Shown here: positions 17,316-27,180 of the stretch, piece after piece
Position numbering within the stretch: the stretch's first letter is position 1
Layout: each line of letters begins with the position of its first letter
From: Gammaproteobacteria bacterium
GTDB taxonomy: Bacteria > Pseudomonadota > Gammaproteobacteria > SZUA-152
Length of the DNA stretch: 47,892 nt
NCBI GenBank assembly: GCA_021648485.1
Contig: JAKISS010000020.1
Location: forward strand, 1 to 47,892
Reading direction: 5' to 3'
Made by a program: the position numbers and the translations under genes
The notes under the pieces: model-generated
What the model saw: only the letters and a program-made list of their open reading frames with translations
Databases searched by the model: none
Told to the model about the DNA's origin: nothing

Positions 17316-17834
17316 ATGAAAAAAATCGTGTGACTGTAACGATTGCAATGGTAATCATGTTTTTATGATTTTTTAGCATAGCTTATGCTGCAAGTAATTT
17401 TGGTGTTATGTCTGGAAGTAAAACCCATAAGGAAAGAGATTGGAGGCCAGTGAATCATAAACGGAATATGGAGTTGGTTATGAAATTTATGGCAATGGGT
17501 GGCCGGTGGCTTTGGTCACTGCCTGTTTGGTTTCAAAAAAACTGCGGTAATATCGGGCTTTCGGTAATGGTGTAAAAATAACAGGAAAGACCACAGCGTT
17601 TGATATTGGTATATGGAAGTATTTACTGGAAGATCAATTTCCGGTTCTGGTTCGACCTCTGGGTTTTGGTATGGTGCCGGAGCTGACGTTATGCCAGGTG
17701 ACCTGTTGAGTACCGGTGTTCTTGGTGGTATTTCTAATGCGTCACTGACCGCAAATGGTGTTGAGGGTGAGATTGGCGGCAGACATGTCAATATTTTTGT
17801 CACGCAGCATTTTGGGGAATTAAAGAGTATTTGA
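17316..17834 (+). pseudogene. Degenerate exported-protein gene (tentative)
   Basis: ATG 17316 follows GGGAGA at a good distance (17302-17307) but the frame stops after five codons. Shifting frame gives signal-like pieces: MKKI, then TVTIAMVIMF, then IAYAASNFGVM. Later fragments read YEIYGNGWPVALVTACLF in one frame and SGSGSTSGFWYGAGADVM plus GVLGGISNASLTANG in the starting frame, ending at a stop at 17832-17834. The pieces look like a glycine-rich secreted or outer-membrane beta protein broken by several frameshifts. It could also be non-coding sequence with chance frames. I cannot name the family. Confidence 0.35.
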
Positions 17835-18292
17835 TCTTTGGAAGCGATCAACACCGCTCAACGCACAATCTGAACCCTGTTGTGGCGGCTGTTGGGTGTC
17901 ATCCGCCAGCACATGTTTGTCAACGATTGAGACTGTAGGAAGGAGCCTGTACAAGAGAGTCGCCGGATAAAAATAGAATGAGTCTAATTATTGCCGGATA
18001 TCCTACTCATAAAATTGCGCGTGTCCTCGCGTTTCCCTAAAATGCACCGAGTTCAGGGTTTAGTGGTTCAGGCGGGGCCGTACGTAGTGGGTTTGTGTCC
18101 GACAGAATGCCTTTGAGATCTCAAGTGTCGCGTTCATGCGCGTATAATCTGGTTTACACATTTGCGCAGGAAGCGAATATAACATGTCAATAATGTCTCT
18201 TCGTGTTGCCACGGCGACTACCGGTCCGGGCCGGGAAATTTTTTTATCATCATTTTTTGTCCTTGTTTACGGTGCAGGGCGGGGGCTTGACA
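17835..18292 (+). other. Leader region of the exopolysaccharide locus
   Basis: No gene is supported here. A TATAAT hexamer lies at 18143-18148, about 145 bp before the first gene, but no -35 hexamer at 16-18 bp spacing is convincing, so an activator-dependent promoter is possible. I looked for the sigma-54 pattern GG-N10-GC used by some exosortase regulons and found no good match. In-frame codons exist upstream of 18293, but the sequence before them does not resemble the decarboxylase. Confidence 0.3.
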
Positions 18293-19756
18293 ATGATCAG
18301 GAAGCTTAAAAACATCCTCACACGGGCATTTCTTCACAGGGTTGCTGCCGCTGACCGCAAGGAGTTTGCGCGTCGGGGGCTGGATTTGCGCGGGCTTGCT
18401 CCTTCCCACTGGGATTTAAGTATTAATGATGCGGGTCACTTGGAAGCGCAAGGCTGTGATCTGGTTTCCCTTGCCAGGGAATATGGCGCGCCGTTGTATG
18501 TGGTGGACGGAGAGAGACTGGCCCGCAACTATCGCGCCTTTTACGATGCGTTTGCTGATCATTATCCCAAGGTTGTGATTGGTACCTCCTACAAGACCAA
18601 CCCGTTGCCACAGGTCATTCGTGCATTGCATGAATGTGGTGCCTGCGCGGAGGTTATTTCCCATTTTGAACTCTGGCTGGCCCTAAAGCTGGGTGTGCCC
18701 GGGTCTTCCATCATCGTCAATGGTCCCGGTAAAACCCGTGAGGGGCTGGCGTTGGCCGTTTCCAACCAGGCCAAAATTATCAATATTGATGGTTTACACG
18801 AAATCGAGTGGATTGCAGATCTGGCGAAGAAATACGGTCACCGCCAGCGGGTCGGTGTGCGGGTGGTGACTTCGGTGGGGTGGTCCGCGCAGTTTGGCCT
18901 GGGTATTGGCAATGGTGATGCGTTGAAGGCATTTCAGCAATTATGTCAGCACGAACAGCTTGAACCTTGTGGCATACATGTACACCTCGGTACCGGGATT
19001 CGCGATATAGACATCTATCTGACGGCAATAAAAGAAGTATTGGAATTTGCCCGTGTGCTGAAACGTGACCTTGACATTGATATTCGTTATTTTGATTTTG
19101 GTGGCGGTTTTGGTGTGCCCACTGTCAGGGAATTTTCCGGCGTGGATATGATGATGCGGAATAATGACATGCCAGTGCGACCGTTGGACACAGAGGCCTG
19201 TCCCAATATTTCGGAGTATGGAAAAGCCATTTCCAGGTTGATGAGTCAGTATTACTCTTTGACTGACCCTGATGTTCCCACCCTGATATTTGAACCAGGG
19301 CGTGCTATCACCAGCAGTGCGCAGATTTTGTTGCTGGAAGTATTGGCCACCAAAGCGGGTGCTAATGGTGTCACCAATATTATTGCCAATGGCGGAAAAA
19401 ATATCGCTATGCCAACAGGTTACGAATATCATGAGTTGTTTGTGGCCTCAAAAATGAGTGCGCCGCGTAGTGGCCGGTGCAGTGTATTTGGCCCTCTGTG
19501 TCATCCTGGCGATATACTTTTCAAGCTAAAAGAGCTGCCTGCCGTTAACGCGGGAGATATTTTGGCGATCATGGATGCCGGTGCTTATTTTGTGCCGAAC
19601 CAGATGAATTTTTCCAATCCACGACCCTCGGCGGTTATGTTGCAGGGAGGCAAGGCGGAGTTGATTCGTGAGCGGGAAAGTTTCGAGGACATCATTTCCC
19701 TGGATCAGTTACAAACTGAAGCCAGTCATGCTGATTCTGCGGTGGTCAATCAATGA
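18293..19756 (+). CDS. PLP-dependent decarboxylase, exosortase A locus
   Basis: A 487-residue type III PLP enzyme (alanine-racemase-fold barrel plus C-terminal beta domain), as in diaminopimelate and ornithine decarboxylases. I take ATG 18293; 30 extra upstream codons in frame look unrelated. The Schiff-base lysine is Lys101 in TSYKTNPLPQVIRALH. The phosphate-binding DFGGGFG, the EPGRAI segment, and the C-terminal GPLCHPGDIL cysteine loop are all present. Decarboxylases of this type recur in XrtA loci and may supply an amine or amino-acid unit for the polymer. The substrate is not determined. It is the first gene of a tight co-directional run; the next gene starts 18 bp later. Confidence 0.87.
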   Translation: MIRKLKNILTRAFLHRVAAADRKEFARRGLDLRGLAPSHWDLSINDAGHLEAQGCDLVSLAREYGAPLYVVDGERLARNYRAFYDAFADHYPKVVIGTSYKTNPLPQVIRALHECGACAEVISHFELWLALKLGVPGSSIIVNGPGKTREGLALAVSNQAKIINIDGLHEIEWIADLAKKYGHRQRVGVRVVTSVGWSAQFGLGIGNGDALKAFQQLCQHEQLEPCGIHVHLGTGIRDIDIYLTAIKEVLEFARVLKRDLDIDIRYFDFGGGFGVPTVREFSGVDMMMRNNDMPVRPLDTEACPNISEYGKAISRLMSQYYSLTDPDVPTLIFEPGRAITSSAQILLLEVLATKAGANGVTNIIANGGKNIAMPTGYEYHELFVASKMSAPRSGRCSVFGPLCHPGDILFKLKELPAVNAGDILAIMDAGAYFVPNQMNFSNPRPSAVMLQGGKAELIRERESFEDIISLDQLQTEASHADSAVVNQ

Positions 19757-19774
19757 TTTGCAGGGCTGATTGAC

Positions 19775-21007
19775 GTGGAAGACCTGTTATTTCTCACTCA
19801 TCGTATTCCCTATCCACCCAATAAGGGCGATAAGATTCGTTCATTTAATTTGCTCAAACAGCTGGTCAAAGATTACCGGGTGCATCTCGGTACGTTTATT
19901 GATGACCCGGTTGACTGGCAATATACTGCCGAACTGGACAAACTTTGCGGAGAGACTTGTTATGAGGGGCTGAATCCTCTTTCTGCCAGGTTGCGCAGTA
20001 CCCGAGGGTTTCTTACGGGTGAGGCGCTGACTCTGCCTTATTACCGGAATGCGCGCATGTGCAAATGGGTGGACGCTACCCTGCGTGAGCATGACATAAA
20101 AAGGGTACTGGTTTTTTCTTCGGCTATGTGCCAATACCTGCTACAGGACAGTGCCAGTCATATTCGCCGTGTGGTCGATTTTGTCGATATTGATTCCGAT
20201 AAATGGCAGCAATACAGCGAGTCGTTAAAATGGCCCATGAGCTGGCTGTACAAACGTGAAAGTAAAACCCTGCTGACATTTGAGCGCCGCGTGGCAAGAC
20301 AGTTTGATGCCTCAATTTTTGTATCGCAGGCTGAATCGGACATGTTTAAAAAACTGGCACCGGAAAGCGCCTCCCGGGTGAGTTATATCGAAAACGGCGT
20401 TGATGCCGACTATTTTTCCCGAAGCCACAATCTGCCAAACCCCTATGCACCAGAGGAGCGGGTATTGGTGTTTACAGGGGCAATGGATTATTGGGCCAAT
20501 GCTGATGCTGTTGTGTGGTTTGCACAAACGGTATTCCCAAAGATTCTTCAGCAGGTGCCTGATGCATGCTTTTATATTGTTGGAGGACGCCCCGGCGAGG
20601 GGGTAAAAAAACTGAGTGCGGGAGCGGGGGTGCATGTAACAGGTTCTGTAAAGGATATTCGCCCGTATCTGGCTCATGCACAGGCTGCCGTTGCCCCGTT
20701 AAGAATTGCACGGGGTGTGCAAAACAAGGTGCTGGAGGCCATGTCCATGGAAAAACCCGTGCTGGCAACTTCGGCGGCACTGGACGGTATTGTGGGTTGC
20801 CCGGCACTGGAAACGCTGAGAGCTGATGGGCCAGAAGAAATAGCAAGCAAGGCTGTCAAATTATTGACCACAGACAGTGGTGAGGCACTGGGCAAAGCAG
20901 GCCGTTCCTGCATTACTGAACATTACAACTGGGCGCGTAATCTCAGCCGAATAGAACAGTTATTGGAAAATTCCGGCGATGCCGGTACGGGGGCGGAAAA
21001 CCAATGA
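19775..21007 (+). CDS. XrtA-system glycosyltransferase (TIGR03087-like)
   Basis: A 410-residue GT-B glycosyltransferase with a GTG start. The N-terminus LLFLTHRIPYPPNKGDKIRS is characteristic of the exosortase A-associated subfamily, and VDFVDIDSDKWQQYS is a further family stretch. The C-terminal donor domain contains VLVFTGAMDYWANADAVVWF and RIARGVQNKVLEAMSMEKPV, whose glutamates bind the nucleotide sugar in GT4 enzymes. It would add one sugar to the lipid-linked repeat at the cytoplasmic face. It overlaps xrtA by 4 bp (ATGA). Confidence 0.88.
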   Translation: MEDLLFLTHRIPYPPNKGDKIRSFNLLKQLVKDYRVHLGTFIDDPVDWQYTAELDKLCGETCYEGLNPLSARLRSTRGFLTGEALTLPYYRNARMCKWVDATLREHDIKRVLVFSSAMCQYLLQDSASHIRRVVDFVDIDSDKWQQYSESLKWPMSWLYKRESKTLLTFERRVARQFDASIFVSQAESDMFKKLAPESASRVSYIENGVDADYFSRSHNLPNPYAPEERVLVFTGAMDYWANADAVVWFAQTVFPKILQQVPDACFYIVGGRPGEGVKKLSAGAGVHVTGSVKDIRPYLAHAQAAVAPLRIARGVQNKVLEAMSMEKPVLATSAALDGIVGCPALETLRADGPEEIASKAVKLLTTDSGEALGKAGRSCITEHYNWARNLSRIEQLLENSGDAGTGAENQ

Positions 21008-22656
21008 GCGGTACGAATTCGCTAACGCAGGAAGCCTCAAAAAATGCCAACGACGGTGGTGTCTCGATAGAAACGTCTGCTGTGGAGACGAATACCCATC
21101 GCGCCAATGATCAGTGGCGACACGCGCTGATATCTTTCGGTTTGCTTTGGCTGGTGGCGCTGGTGCTATATTGGGAGACTGCTGCCTCTATTGTGGCGAT
21201 CTGGATACGCTCGGAAACCTATGCTCACGGGTTTCTGATAGTGCCAATCAGTATTTATCTTGTGTGGCAACGCCGGAAACAGTTACGCCAGATGGTGCCT
21301 GTACCAAACCTGATGGTATTGCCGGTATTAGCGGTTTTTCTCTTGTTATGGTTAGCAGCATGGGTTGCAGAAGTTCAGCTCATACAGCAACTGGTTTTTG
21401 TCAGTCTTATTCCCATTTTGGTCGTGTTGCTGTTTGGCAATGCGGTGGCAAGGGCAATGATGTTTCCCCTTGGCTATTTGATTTTTGCAGTACCCTTTGG
21501 TGAATTTCTGGTTGCGCCATTACAGGATCAAACCGCATGGTTCGCCGTGCAGGCGTTGATATTGAGTGGGATACCTGTCTATTGGGAAGGGCTCTACCTC
21601 ACCATTCCCGGTGGACATTTTGTGGTGGCCGAAGGTTGTAGCGGTATTCGTTATCTGATTGCCTCCATTGCGCTTAGCAGCATTTATGCCTACATGACTT
21701 ATCGGAGTTATTGGAAACGCACCGGTTTTATTTTATTGGGTATCATCGTTCCTATCGTTGCCAATGGTATACGTGCCTACGGCATTGTGATGATCGCCTA
21801 CCTTAGCGATATGCGTATTGCCACCGGCGTAGACCATATTCTCTACGGCTGGGTTTTTTTCGGCATCGTTATGTTATTGCTTTTCTGGTTTGGGTCTTTC
21901 TGGCGTGAGGAGCCCATGGATGATTCCAGTGTCTTGAAAAAACCACAAGCTGACACCGTTGTGCCGTCATCAAATCATTATCGATTGATTATTGCTTCCG
22001 CCTTCGCTGTTATTTTTCTTGCCAGTGGCACTTATGCCAGCAGCTTGTTGAGCGCTTCATCCGCTATCACGGGGCAGGAAGTGCGGTTTGAACTGCCGAA
22101 ATCATCGGGTGTATGGACGGGCCCAGTCGCCAGTGACGATACCTGGCAACCCAGTTATACCGGCGCAGACAAGACTGTTTACCGGCAATACCAACATCAG
22201 GCTGAAACGGTTTATTTTTATGTTGCCTATTACGGAAATCAGGATAATGGCAAGGAACTGGTTGGCTCTCTTAACCGGGTGTATGACCAGGAACAGTGGC
22301 GGCGTGTACAGGATAATAGTGTTGCCGTCACCATGCCATCCGGGAAACGTGTTTCTGTCGCAGAAACGGATATTCGCTCCGCAGATAAACGTCGCATAGT
22401 CTGGCACTGGTACAATATTAATGGTGCTGTTACGGCTAATCGTGTGATGGCTAAAATGCTGGAATCATGGGAGCGTCTGAGAAATCACAAGGTTGATGCG
22501 ATGTTAGTGGTGGTTGCAAGGGACTACACGATAGATCCGCAAGAAGCGCGCGATGACTTAACGGATTTTCTTGAGAATGTAGGCGCTGATATTGTTGTGG
22601 TAAACGAGAATGCCGGCACCGCAGAAATCAACATGGTTGCGCCGGATCAACAATGA
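21004..22656 (+). CDS. xrtA: Exosortase A with fused EpsI domain
   Basis: A 550-residue polytopic membrane protease/transpeptidase. About nine hydrophobic segments cover residues 40-305. The catalytic residues are visible: Cys212 in VAEGCSGIR, Arg257 in NGIRAYGIVMIAYLS and His278 in VDHILYGWVFFG. A periplasmic EpsI-type domain fills the C-terminus (about 325-545), with another hydrophobic segment at its start. The enzyme recognises PEP-CTERM tails and cleaves them as substrates reach the outer face of the inner membrane; the protein at 12025-12582 is a likely substrate. Both ends overlap neighbouring glycosyltransferase genes by 4 bp, so sorting and polysaccharide synthesis are co-expressed. 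Residue numbering is from codon positions. Confidence 0.95.
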   Translation: MSGTNSLTQEASKNANDGGVSIETSAVETNTHRANDQWRHALISFGLLWLVALVLYWETAASIVAIWIRSETYAHGFLIVPISIYLVWQRRKQLRQMVPVPNLMVLPVLAVFLLLWLAAWVAEVQLIQQLVFVSLIPILVVLLFGNAVARAMMFPLGYLIFAVPFGEFLVAPLQDQTAWFAVQALILSGIPVYWEGLYLTIPGGHFVVAEGCSGIRYLIASIALSSIYAYMTYRSYWKRTGFILLGIIVPIVANGIRAYGIVMIAYLSDMRIATGVDHILYGWVFFGIVMLLLFWFGSFWREEPMDDSSVLKKPQADTVVPSSNHYRLIIASAFAVIFLASGTYASSLLSASSAITGQEVRFELPKSSGVWTGPVASDDTWQPSYTGADKTVYRQYQHQAETVYFYVAYYGNQDNGKELVGSLNRVYDQEQWRRVQDNSVAVTMPSGKRVSVAETDIRSADKRRIVWHWYNINGAVTANRVMAKMLESWERLRNHKVDAMLVVVARDYTIDPQEARDDLTDFLENVGADIVVVNENAGTAEINMVAPDQQ

Positions 22657-23858
22657 CAAAATCGTTTTCTGTCAACGTTGAAGAAACCAGCGGAGCAATG
22701 GAGGCTCAGCATACTTCGGTTGTACGCCCCCCTCTTGTTGTGCATATTATTTTTCGCCTGGATGTGGGCGGGTTGGAAAACGGTCTTGTCAATCTGATCA
22801 ACCGGACACCCCCTGGACGTTATCGGCACGCGGTGATCTGCCTTACCGAATACACCCACTTTAAACAACGTATTCTGAGTGACGACGTGTCGTTTTTTGC
22901 GCTGCACAAGCGTGAAGGCATCGATTACAAAATGTACCTTGATTTATGGAAATTACTGCGAAAATTGCGTCCTGATATTGTTCATACCCGAAACCTGGCG
23001 GCGATGGAAGGGCTGGCTCCCGCGTTGTTGGCGGGTGTACACTGCCGCGTTCATGGCGAACATGGCCGGGAAATGGACCTCAATAGCAGTGAGTGGAAGT
23101 ACGCATTGTTACGGCGGCTTTTTCGTCCGCTGGTGCATAAATACATCCCGCTTTCCCGGGATCTTGAAACCTGGCTGCGTGACAGTATCGGAGTGCCGGA
23201 CAAAAAGATTGCGCAGATATACAATGGCGTTTCGCTGGACACGTTTTTTCCTGCCGTGCCCAGCCGCGAAAACCTTCCTTTGGAAAACTTTGCCACGACG
23301 GATTGTCTGGTGATTGGCACGGTTGGACGGTTGGCGGCTATCAAAGATCAAGCTAACCTGGCCCGAGCCTTTGTGAAACTACTTGATGTTGTACCCGACG
23401 GACGAAAGACATTGCGTCTGGTTATTGTCGGGGACGGGCCTTTGAAAAAAGAAGTGTCAGACATTCTGGAAAAAGCTAACGTGGCTGATTTGGCCTGGTT
23501 GCCGGGTTCGCTGGATAATATCCCCCAGCTTATGCGTTGTTTCGATGTGTTTGTTCTGCCGTCGAAATCAGAAGGTATTTCCAACACGATTCTGGAAGCC
23601 ATGGCCACCGGGCTTCCGGTGGTGGCGACCCGTGTCGGTGGGAATCCGGAACTGGTGGAGGAGGGAGTAACGGGCGAGCTGGTACCTGCCGAAAACCCGG
23701 AAGCGCTGGCGACCGTACTACAACGCTATGTTGATGACAGAAGCAAACAACATCAGCAAGGGCGTGCAGGGCGAGCGCGTGTAGAGCAACAGTTTTCCAT
23801 CGAAAACATGGTGAACGAATACCTCACTGTTTATAGCGACCTGTTGGGCGCAAGGTAG
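22653..23858 (+). CDS. XrtA-system glycosyltransferase (TIGR03088-like)
   Basis: A 401-residue GT4-type enzyme. After a ~20-residue polar extension, VVHIIFRLDVGGLENGLVNL and INRTPPGRYRHAVICLTEYT mark the exosortase A-associated subfamily. The donor domain has GTVGRLAAIKDQANLARAF and the EX7E motif EGISNTILE. It is soluble or peripheral and would extend the repeat unit. It overlaps xrtA by 4 bp and is followed after 45 bp by the amidotransferase. Confidence 0.9.
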   Translation: MTKSFSVNVEETSGAMEAQHTSVVRPPLVVHIIFRLDVGGLENGLVNLINRTPPGRYRHAVICLTEYTHFKQRILSDDVSFFALHKREGIDYKMYLDLWKLLRKLRPDIVHTRNLAAMEGLAPALLAGVHCRVHGEHGREMDLNSSEWKYALLRRLFRPLVHKYIPLSRDLETWLRDSIGVPDKKIAQIYNGVSLDTFFPAVPSRENLPLENFATTDCLVIGTVGRLAAIKDQANLARAFVKLLDVVPDGRKTLRLVIVGDGPLKKEVSDILEKANVADLAWLPGSLDNIPQLMRCFDVFVLPSKSEGISNTILEAMATGLPVVATRVGGNPELVEEGVTGELVPAENPEALATVLQRYVDDRSKQHQQGRAGRARVEQQFSIENMVNEYLTVYSDLLGAR

Positions 23859-23903
23859 TGAATCTTACTTATTGCAGTGATTGCGGACTAACGGATAAAA
23901 ATT

Positions 23904-25802
23904 GTGTGCGGGCTTACCGGAATATTTGATACGCGTTCAAAGCGCGAAGTGGATCGTGATTTACTGGTTCGGATGAATGAATCACTGTTTCATCGCGGGC
24001 CGGATGAGGGTGGTATTCATACTGCGCCAGGTTTAGGTCTGGGGCATCGCCGCCTGTCCATTATTGACCGTTCTGGTGGGCAGCAACCCTTGTTTAACGA
24101 AGACGGATCAGTGGTCGTGGTATTCAATGGCGAGATTTATAATTTTGCCGAACTGGCAAAGGAACTGCGCCAGAAGGGGCACACATTTCGTACACATTCC
24201 GATACTGAAGTCATCGTGCATGCCTGGGAGGAGTGGGGAGAAGCGTGTGTTGACCGTTTTCGTGGCATGTTTGTTTTTGCGATATGGGACAGTAAGCAGG
24301 AACAATTGTTTATTGCGCGAGACCGGTTAGGTATCAAACCGCTGTATTATTCAATGCTGCCCAATGGGCACTTCATTTTCGGCTCGGAATTGAAAGCGCT
24401 TTTACAGCACCCCGACCTCCCTCGTCATATTGAACCGACGGCGGTTGAAGATTATTTTGCTTACGGGTACGTACCCGAACCTAAAACCATACTCTCCCAC
24501 GCACACAAATTATCACCGGGATATACGTTATCTATCACCCGGAATGGGCGTGCGCCTGTTTGCAAACAATATTGGGACGTGCCCTTCGATACATTGCCAA
24601 AACAGGAAGAAGCGGAATACGCGAAAGAACTTGCTGATCGCATGACCGAAGCGGTAAAAATTCGCATGATCGCGGAAGTGCCGCTGGGGGCATTTCTTTC
24701 CGGTGGGCTGGACTCCAGCGCCGTGGTAGCGATGATGGCGGGCTTGTCCGATGATCCGGTCAACACCTGTTCAATTGCTTTTGCTGATCCGCGTTATGAC
24801 GAATCCGGTTATGCCAATGAAGTTGCGAAGCAATACAACACGCAACACACTGTCTGGCAGGTAGACAGTGATGACTTTGATCTGATTGATCGTTTGGCCA
24901 TGTTGTACGATGAGCCTTACGCAGACAGTTCGGCTATTCCTACTTATCGAGTGTGTGAGCTGGCCAAGAAAAAGGTCACCGTGGCACTTTCCGGTGATGG
25001 TGGTGATGAAATTCTTGCAGGGTATCGGCGTTACCAGTGGTTTATGCGTGAGCAGAATCTCCGTGATGTATTTCCTCAGCGTTTTCGCAGTCTGGTGTTT
25101 GGCGGTTTGGGGAAGGTATACCCCAAGGCACTTTGGGCTCCCCGGATTTTTCGTGCAAAGGCATTGTTTCAGTCGCTGGCAAAAACGCCCGTCGAAAGCT
25201 ACTTCGATATTTCCTGCGTGTTGAAAGATTCTTTACGCCAGCAGCTTTTTTCAACATCTTTCCGGTCAGAGCTTCAAGGTTATCATGCGCTTGACGTATT
25301 AAAAGGGCACGACAAAGATTCACCAGCAGAGCATCCTTTGTCGAGGATGCAATACCTGGATATGAAGACTTATCTTCCCGGTGATATTCTGACCAAGGTG
25401 GACCGTGTCAGCATGGCGCACGCCCTGGAGGTACGGGTACCATTACTGGACCACAAAGTGGTGGAATGGACCTCAGGCCTGTCACCGGATTTGAAGCTAC
25501 GGGGTAACGACGGAAAATATCTGTTCAAGAAGGCCATGGCACCTCACTTGTCGCAGGATCTCATGTATCGAAAAAAGCAGGGTTTTGCTGTCCCTATCGC
25601 ACAATGGTTTCGTGGCCCGTTGCGTGAGCGGGTGCGGGAGTCCGTGTTGAGTGATTGTCTGCTGGATACCGGCATATTTGACCGTCGTTTCCTGACCCGT
25701 TTAATTGATGATCACCAATCGGGTTTGCAGGATCACAGTGCAGCCCTGTGGTCGTTGTTTATGTATGAGTCGTTTCAGCGCCAGGTTTTGGGCGGAAAAT
25801 GA
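23904..25802 (+). CDS. XrtA-system amidotransferase (asparagine synthase-like)
   Basis: A 632-residue two-domain enzyme. The GTG start at 23904 is fixed by the next codon: Cys2 in MCGLTGIFDTRS is the N-terminal nucleophile of the glutaminase domain once Met is removed. The synthetase domain has the ATP pyrophosphatase loop SGGLDSSAVV (266 on) and SGDGGDEILAGYRRYQWF. Members found in exosortase A loci are thought to make an amide on a sugar or amino-acid unit of the polymer rather than free asparagine; this is context inference. All glutaminase and synthetase landmarks are intact, unlike the second homologue at 38687-40537. Confidence 0.92.
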   Translation: MCGLTGIFDTRSKREVDRDLLVRMNESLFHRGPDEGGIHTAPGLGLGHRRLSIIDRSGGQQPLFNEDGSVVVVFNGEIYNFAELAKELRQKGHTFRTHSDTEVIVHAWEEWGEACVDRFRGMFVFAIWDSKQEQLFIARDRLGIKPLYYSMLPNGHFIFGSELKALLQHPDLPRHIEPTAVEDYFAYGYVPEPKTILSHAHKLSPGYTLSITRNGRAPVCKQYWDVPFDTLPKQEEAEYAKELADRMTEAVKIRMIAEVPLGAFLSGGLDSSAVVAMMAGLSDDPVNTCSIAFADPRYDESGYANEVAKQYNTQHTVWQVDSDDFDLIDRLAMLYDEPYADSSAIPTYRVCELAKKKVTVALSGDGGDEILAGYRRYQWFMREQNLRDVFPQRFRSLVFGGLGKVYPKALWAPRIFRAKALFQSLAKTPVESYFDISCVLKDSLRQQLFSTSFRSELQGYHALDVLKGHDKDSPAEHPLSRMQYLDMKTYLPGDILTKVDRVSMAHALEVRVPLLDHKVVEWTSGLSPDLKLRGNDGKYLFKKAMAPHLSQDLMYRKKQGFAVPIAQWFRGPLRERVRESVLSDCLLDTGIFDRRFLTRLIDDHQSGLQDHSAALWSLFMYESFQRQVLGGK

Positions 25803-25895
25803 AAAGCTGTCAGTACGTTAGTTGAACCTGAATATTGCATCATTCCAAGGTAGAATAGTCCGGGTGATATTTTCAGAAGAATATAGTGGTCATAA

Positions 25896-27176
25896 ATGAA
25901 GCCAACAGCAATTAGTCTATTTTGTGGTGCAGGTGGGTGTTCTCTTGGATTCAAACAAGCGGGCTATTCTATTTTGTATGCAAATGATAAAGATGTTGCC
26001 GCAGTTGAGACCTATAAAAAAAATTTCCCTGACACCCTGTGTAGTCATGAAGACATTGATAACCTGGATTTCAATGAAATCATGATGACTGTTGATTTGC
26101 GGCCCGGAGAACTTGATATTCTGGTTGGAGGCCCACCCTGTCAGGGGTTTTCAACAGCGGGAGCCCGTTTTTGGGATGACCCGAGAAATTATCTACTTAA
26201 AAGTTATATTAGGGCACTCAAAACGATAAACCCCAAATGGTTTATAATGGAGAACGTTGAAGGATTGTTGACTTCAAATGAAGGTAAGTATGTGTTTGAA
26301 GCTGCCAGTGCATTCACTGAACTTGGATATGATATTCGAATTGAAAAAATATATTCTCAAGAGTATGGCGTTCCTCAAAGGCGGAAACGAGTACTGATTG
26401 TTGGTAATCGGCTTGGTCATGATTTTAAAATGCCTGAGCCAACGTTAAACGTATCTGGTCAAATTTTCAGAAATTCTGATGTTACAATCAGTCATGCCAT
26501 AAACAGCCTTCCTTCTGCAGCAAGTGATAAATTTCAGGTTTTGAAACCGTTGGATGTGCTGCCAGTTGATAATTTTGATTTATTGCTTAGAGGAAACTCG
26601 GCGGAAATAACGGATCATTATTTTCCAGAAATAAAAGGTATTCAACTTGAAAGGATAATAGCACTAAAGCCGGGGCAGACGATGAAGGATTTGCCTTTAA
26701 GGCTTCAGCATGAATCATTCAAAAAAAGGGCTAACAGACGGGTGGCTGATGGTACACCAACGGAAAAACGTGGTGGCGCACCTTCGGGGTTAAAAAAATT
26801 ACACGCCAACGAACCGTGTTTGACGATAACGGGTGCAGCCACACGGGAGCTTATCCACCCTGTTGAAGATCGTCCTCTGACGATTCGAGAATCGGCACGT
26901 ATACAAACTTTCCCGGATACGTTCAATTTTTGCGGTAATGCATCACAGAAAATACAGCAGATAGGTAATGCAATTCCACCATTATTAGCGCGCATATTTG
27001 CGGAACACATTAAGGATGATTACGATTTTAATGCTAAAGCTATAAGCTCGGGTAAAATGCTTGGTTTTTTGCTTACGAAAGCAAATGCAATGAGTCCCGC
27101 GCTTAAACGAACAGAGTTGTTGTTGGGAGGGCTTTTGAATAATAACAAGGATCAGCAGGGAAACCTGTTCGAATAA
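25896..27176 (+). CDS. DNA (cytosine-5-)-methyltransferase
   Basis: A 426-residue C5 methyltransferase with motifs in order: I (SLFCGAGGCSLGFKQAG), IV (GGPPCQGFSTAGARF, catalytic Cys82), VI (MENVEG), VIII (QEYGVPQRRKRVLIVG), IX (RPLTIRESARIQTFPD) and X (IGNAIPPLLARIFAEH). The target-recognition region lies at about residues 190-300. The recognition sequence cannot be inferred. It pairs with the endonuclease that starts 4 bp after its stop. Base composition is visibly more AT-rich than the surrounding polysaccharide genes, consistent with horizontal insertion into the locus. Confidence 0.96.
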   Translation: MKPTAISLFCGAGGCSLGFKQAGYSILYANDKDVAAVETYKKNFPDTLCSHEDIDNLDFNEIMMTVDLRPGELDILVGGPPCQGFSTAGARFWDDPRNYLLKSYIRALKTINPKWFIMENVEGLLTSNEGKYVFEAASAFTELGYDIRIEKIYSQEYGVPQRRKRVLIVGNRLGHDFKMPEPTLNVSGQIFRNSDVTISHAINSLPSAASDKFQVLKPLDVLPVDNFDLLLRGNSAEITDHYFPEIKGIQLERIIALKPGQTMKDLPLRLQHESFKKRANRRVADGTPTEKRGGAPSGLKKLHANEPCLTITGAATRELIHPVEDRPLTIRESARIQTFPDTFNFCGNASQKIQQIGNAIPPLLARIFAEHIKDDYDFNAKAISSGKMLGFLLTKANAMSPALKRTELLLGGLLNNNKDQQGNLFE

Positions 27177-27180
27177 TTAT

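Noticed and set aside
18100..18292. Sigma-54 (-24/-12) promoter for the exosortase operon
   Set aside because: No GG-N10-GC pair of acceptable quality was found in the leader, and none before the PEP-CTERM gene or at 30700-30780, where TGGCAC occurs without a matching TTGC.
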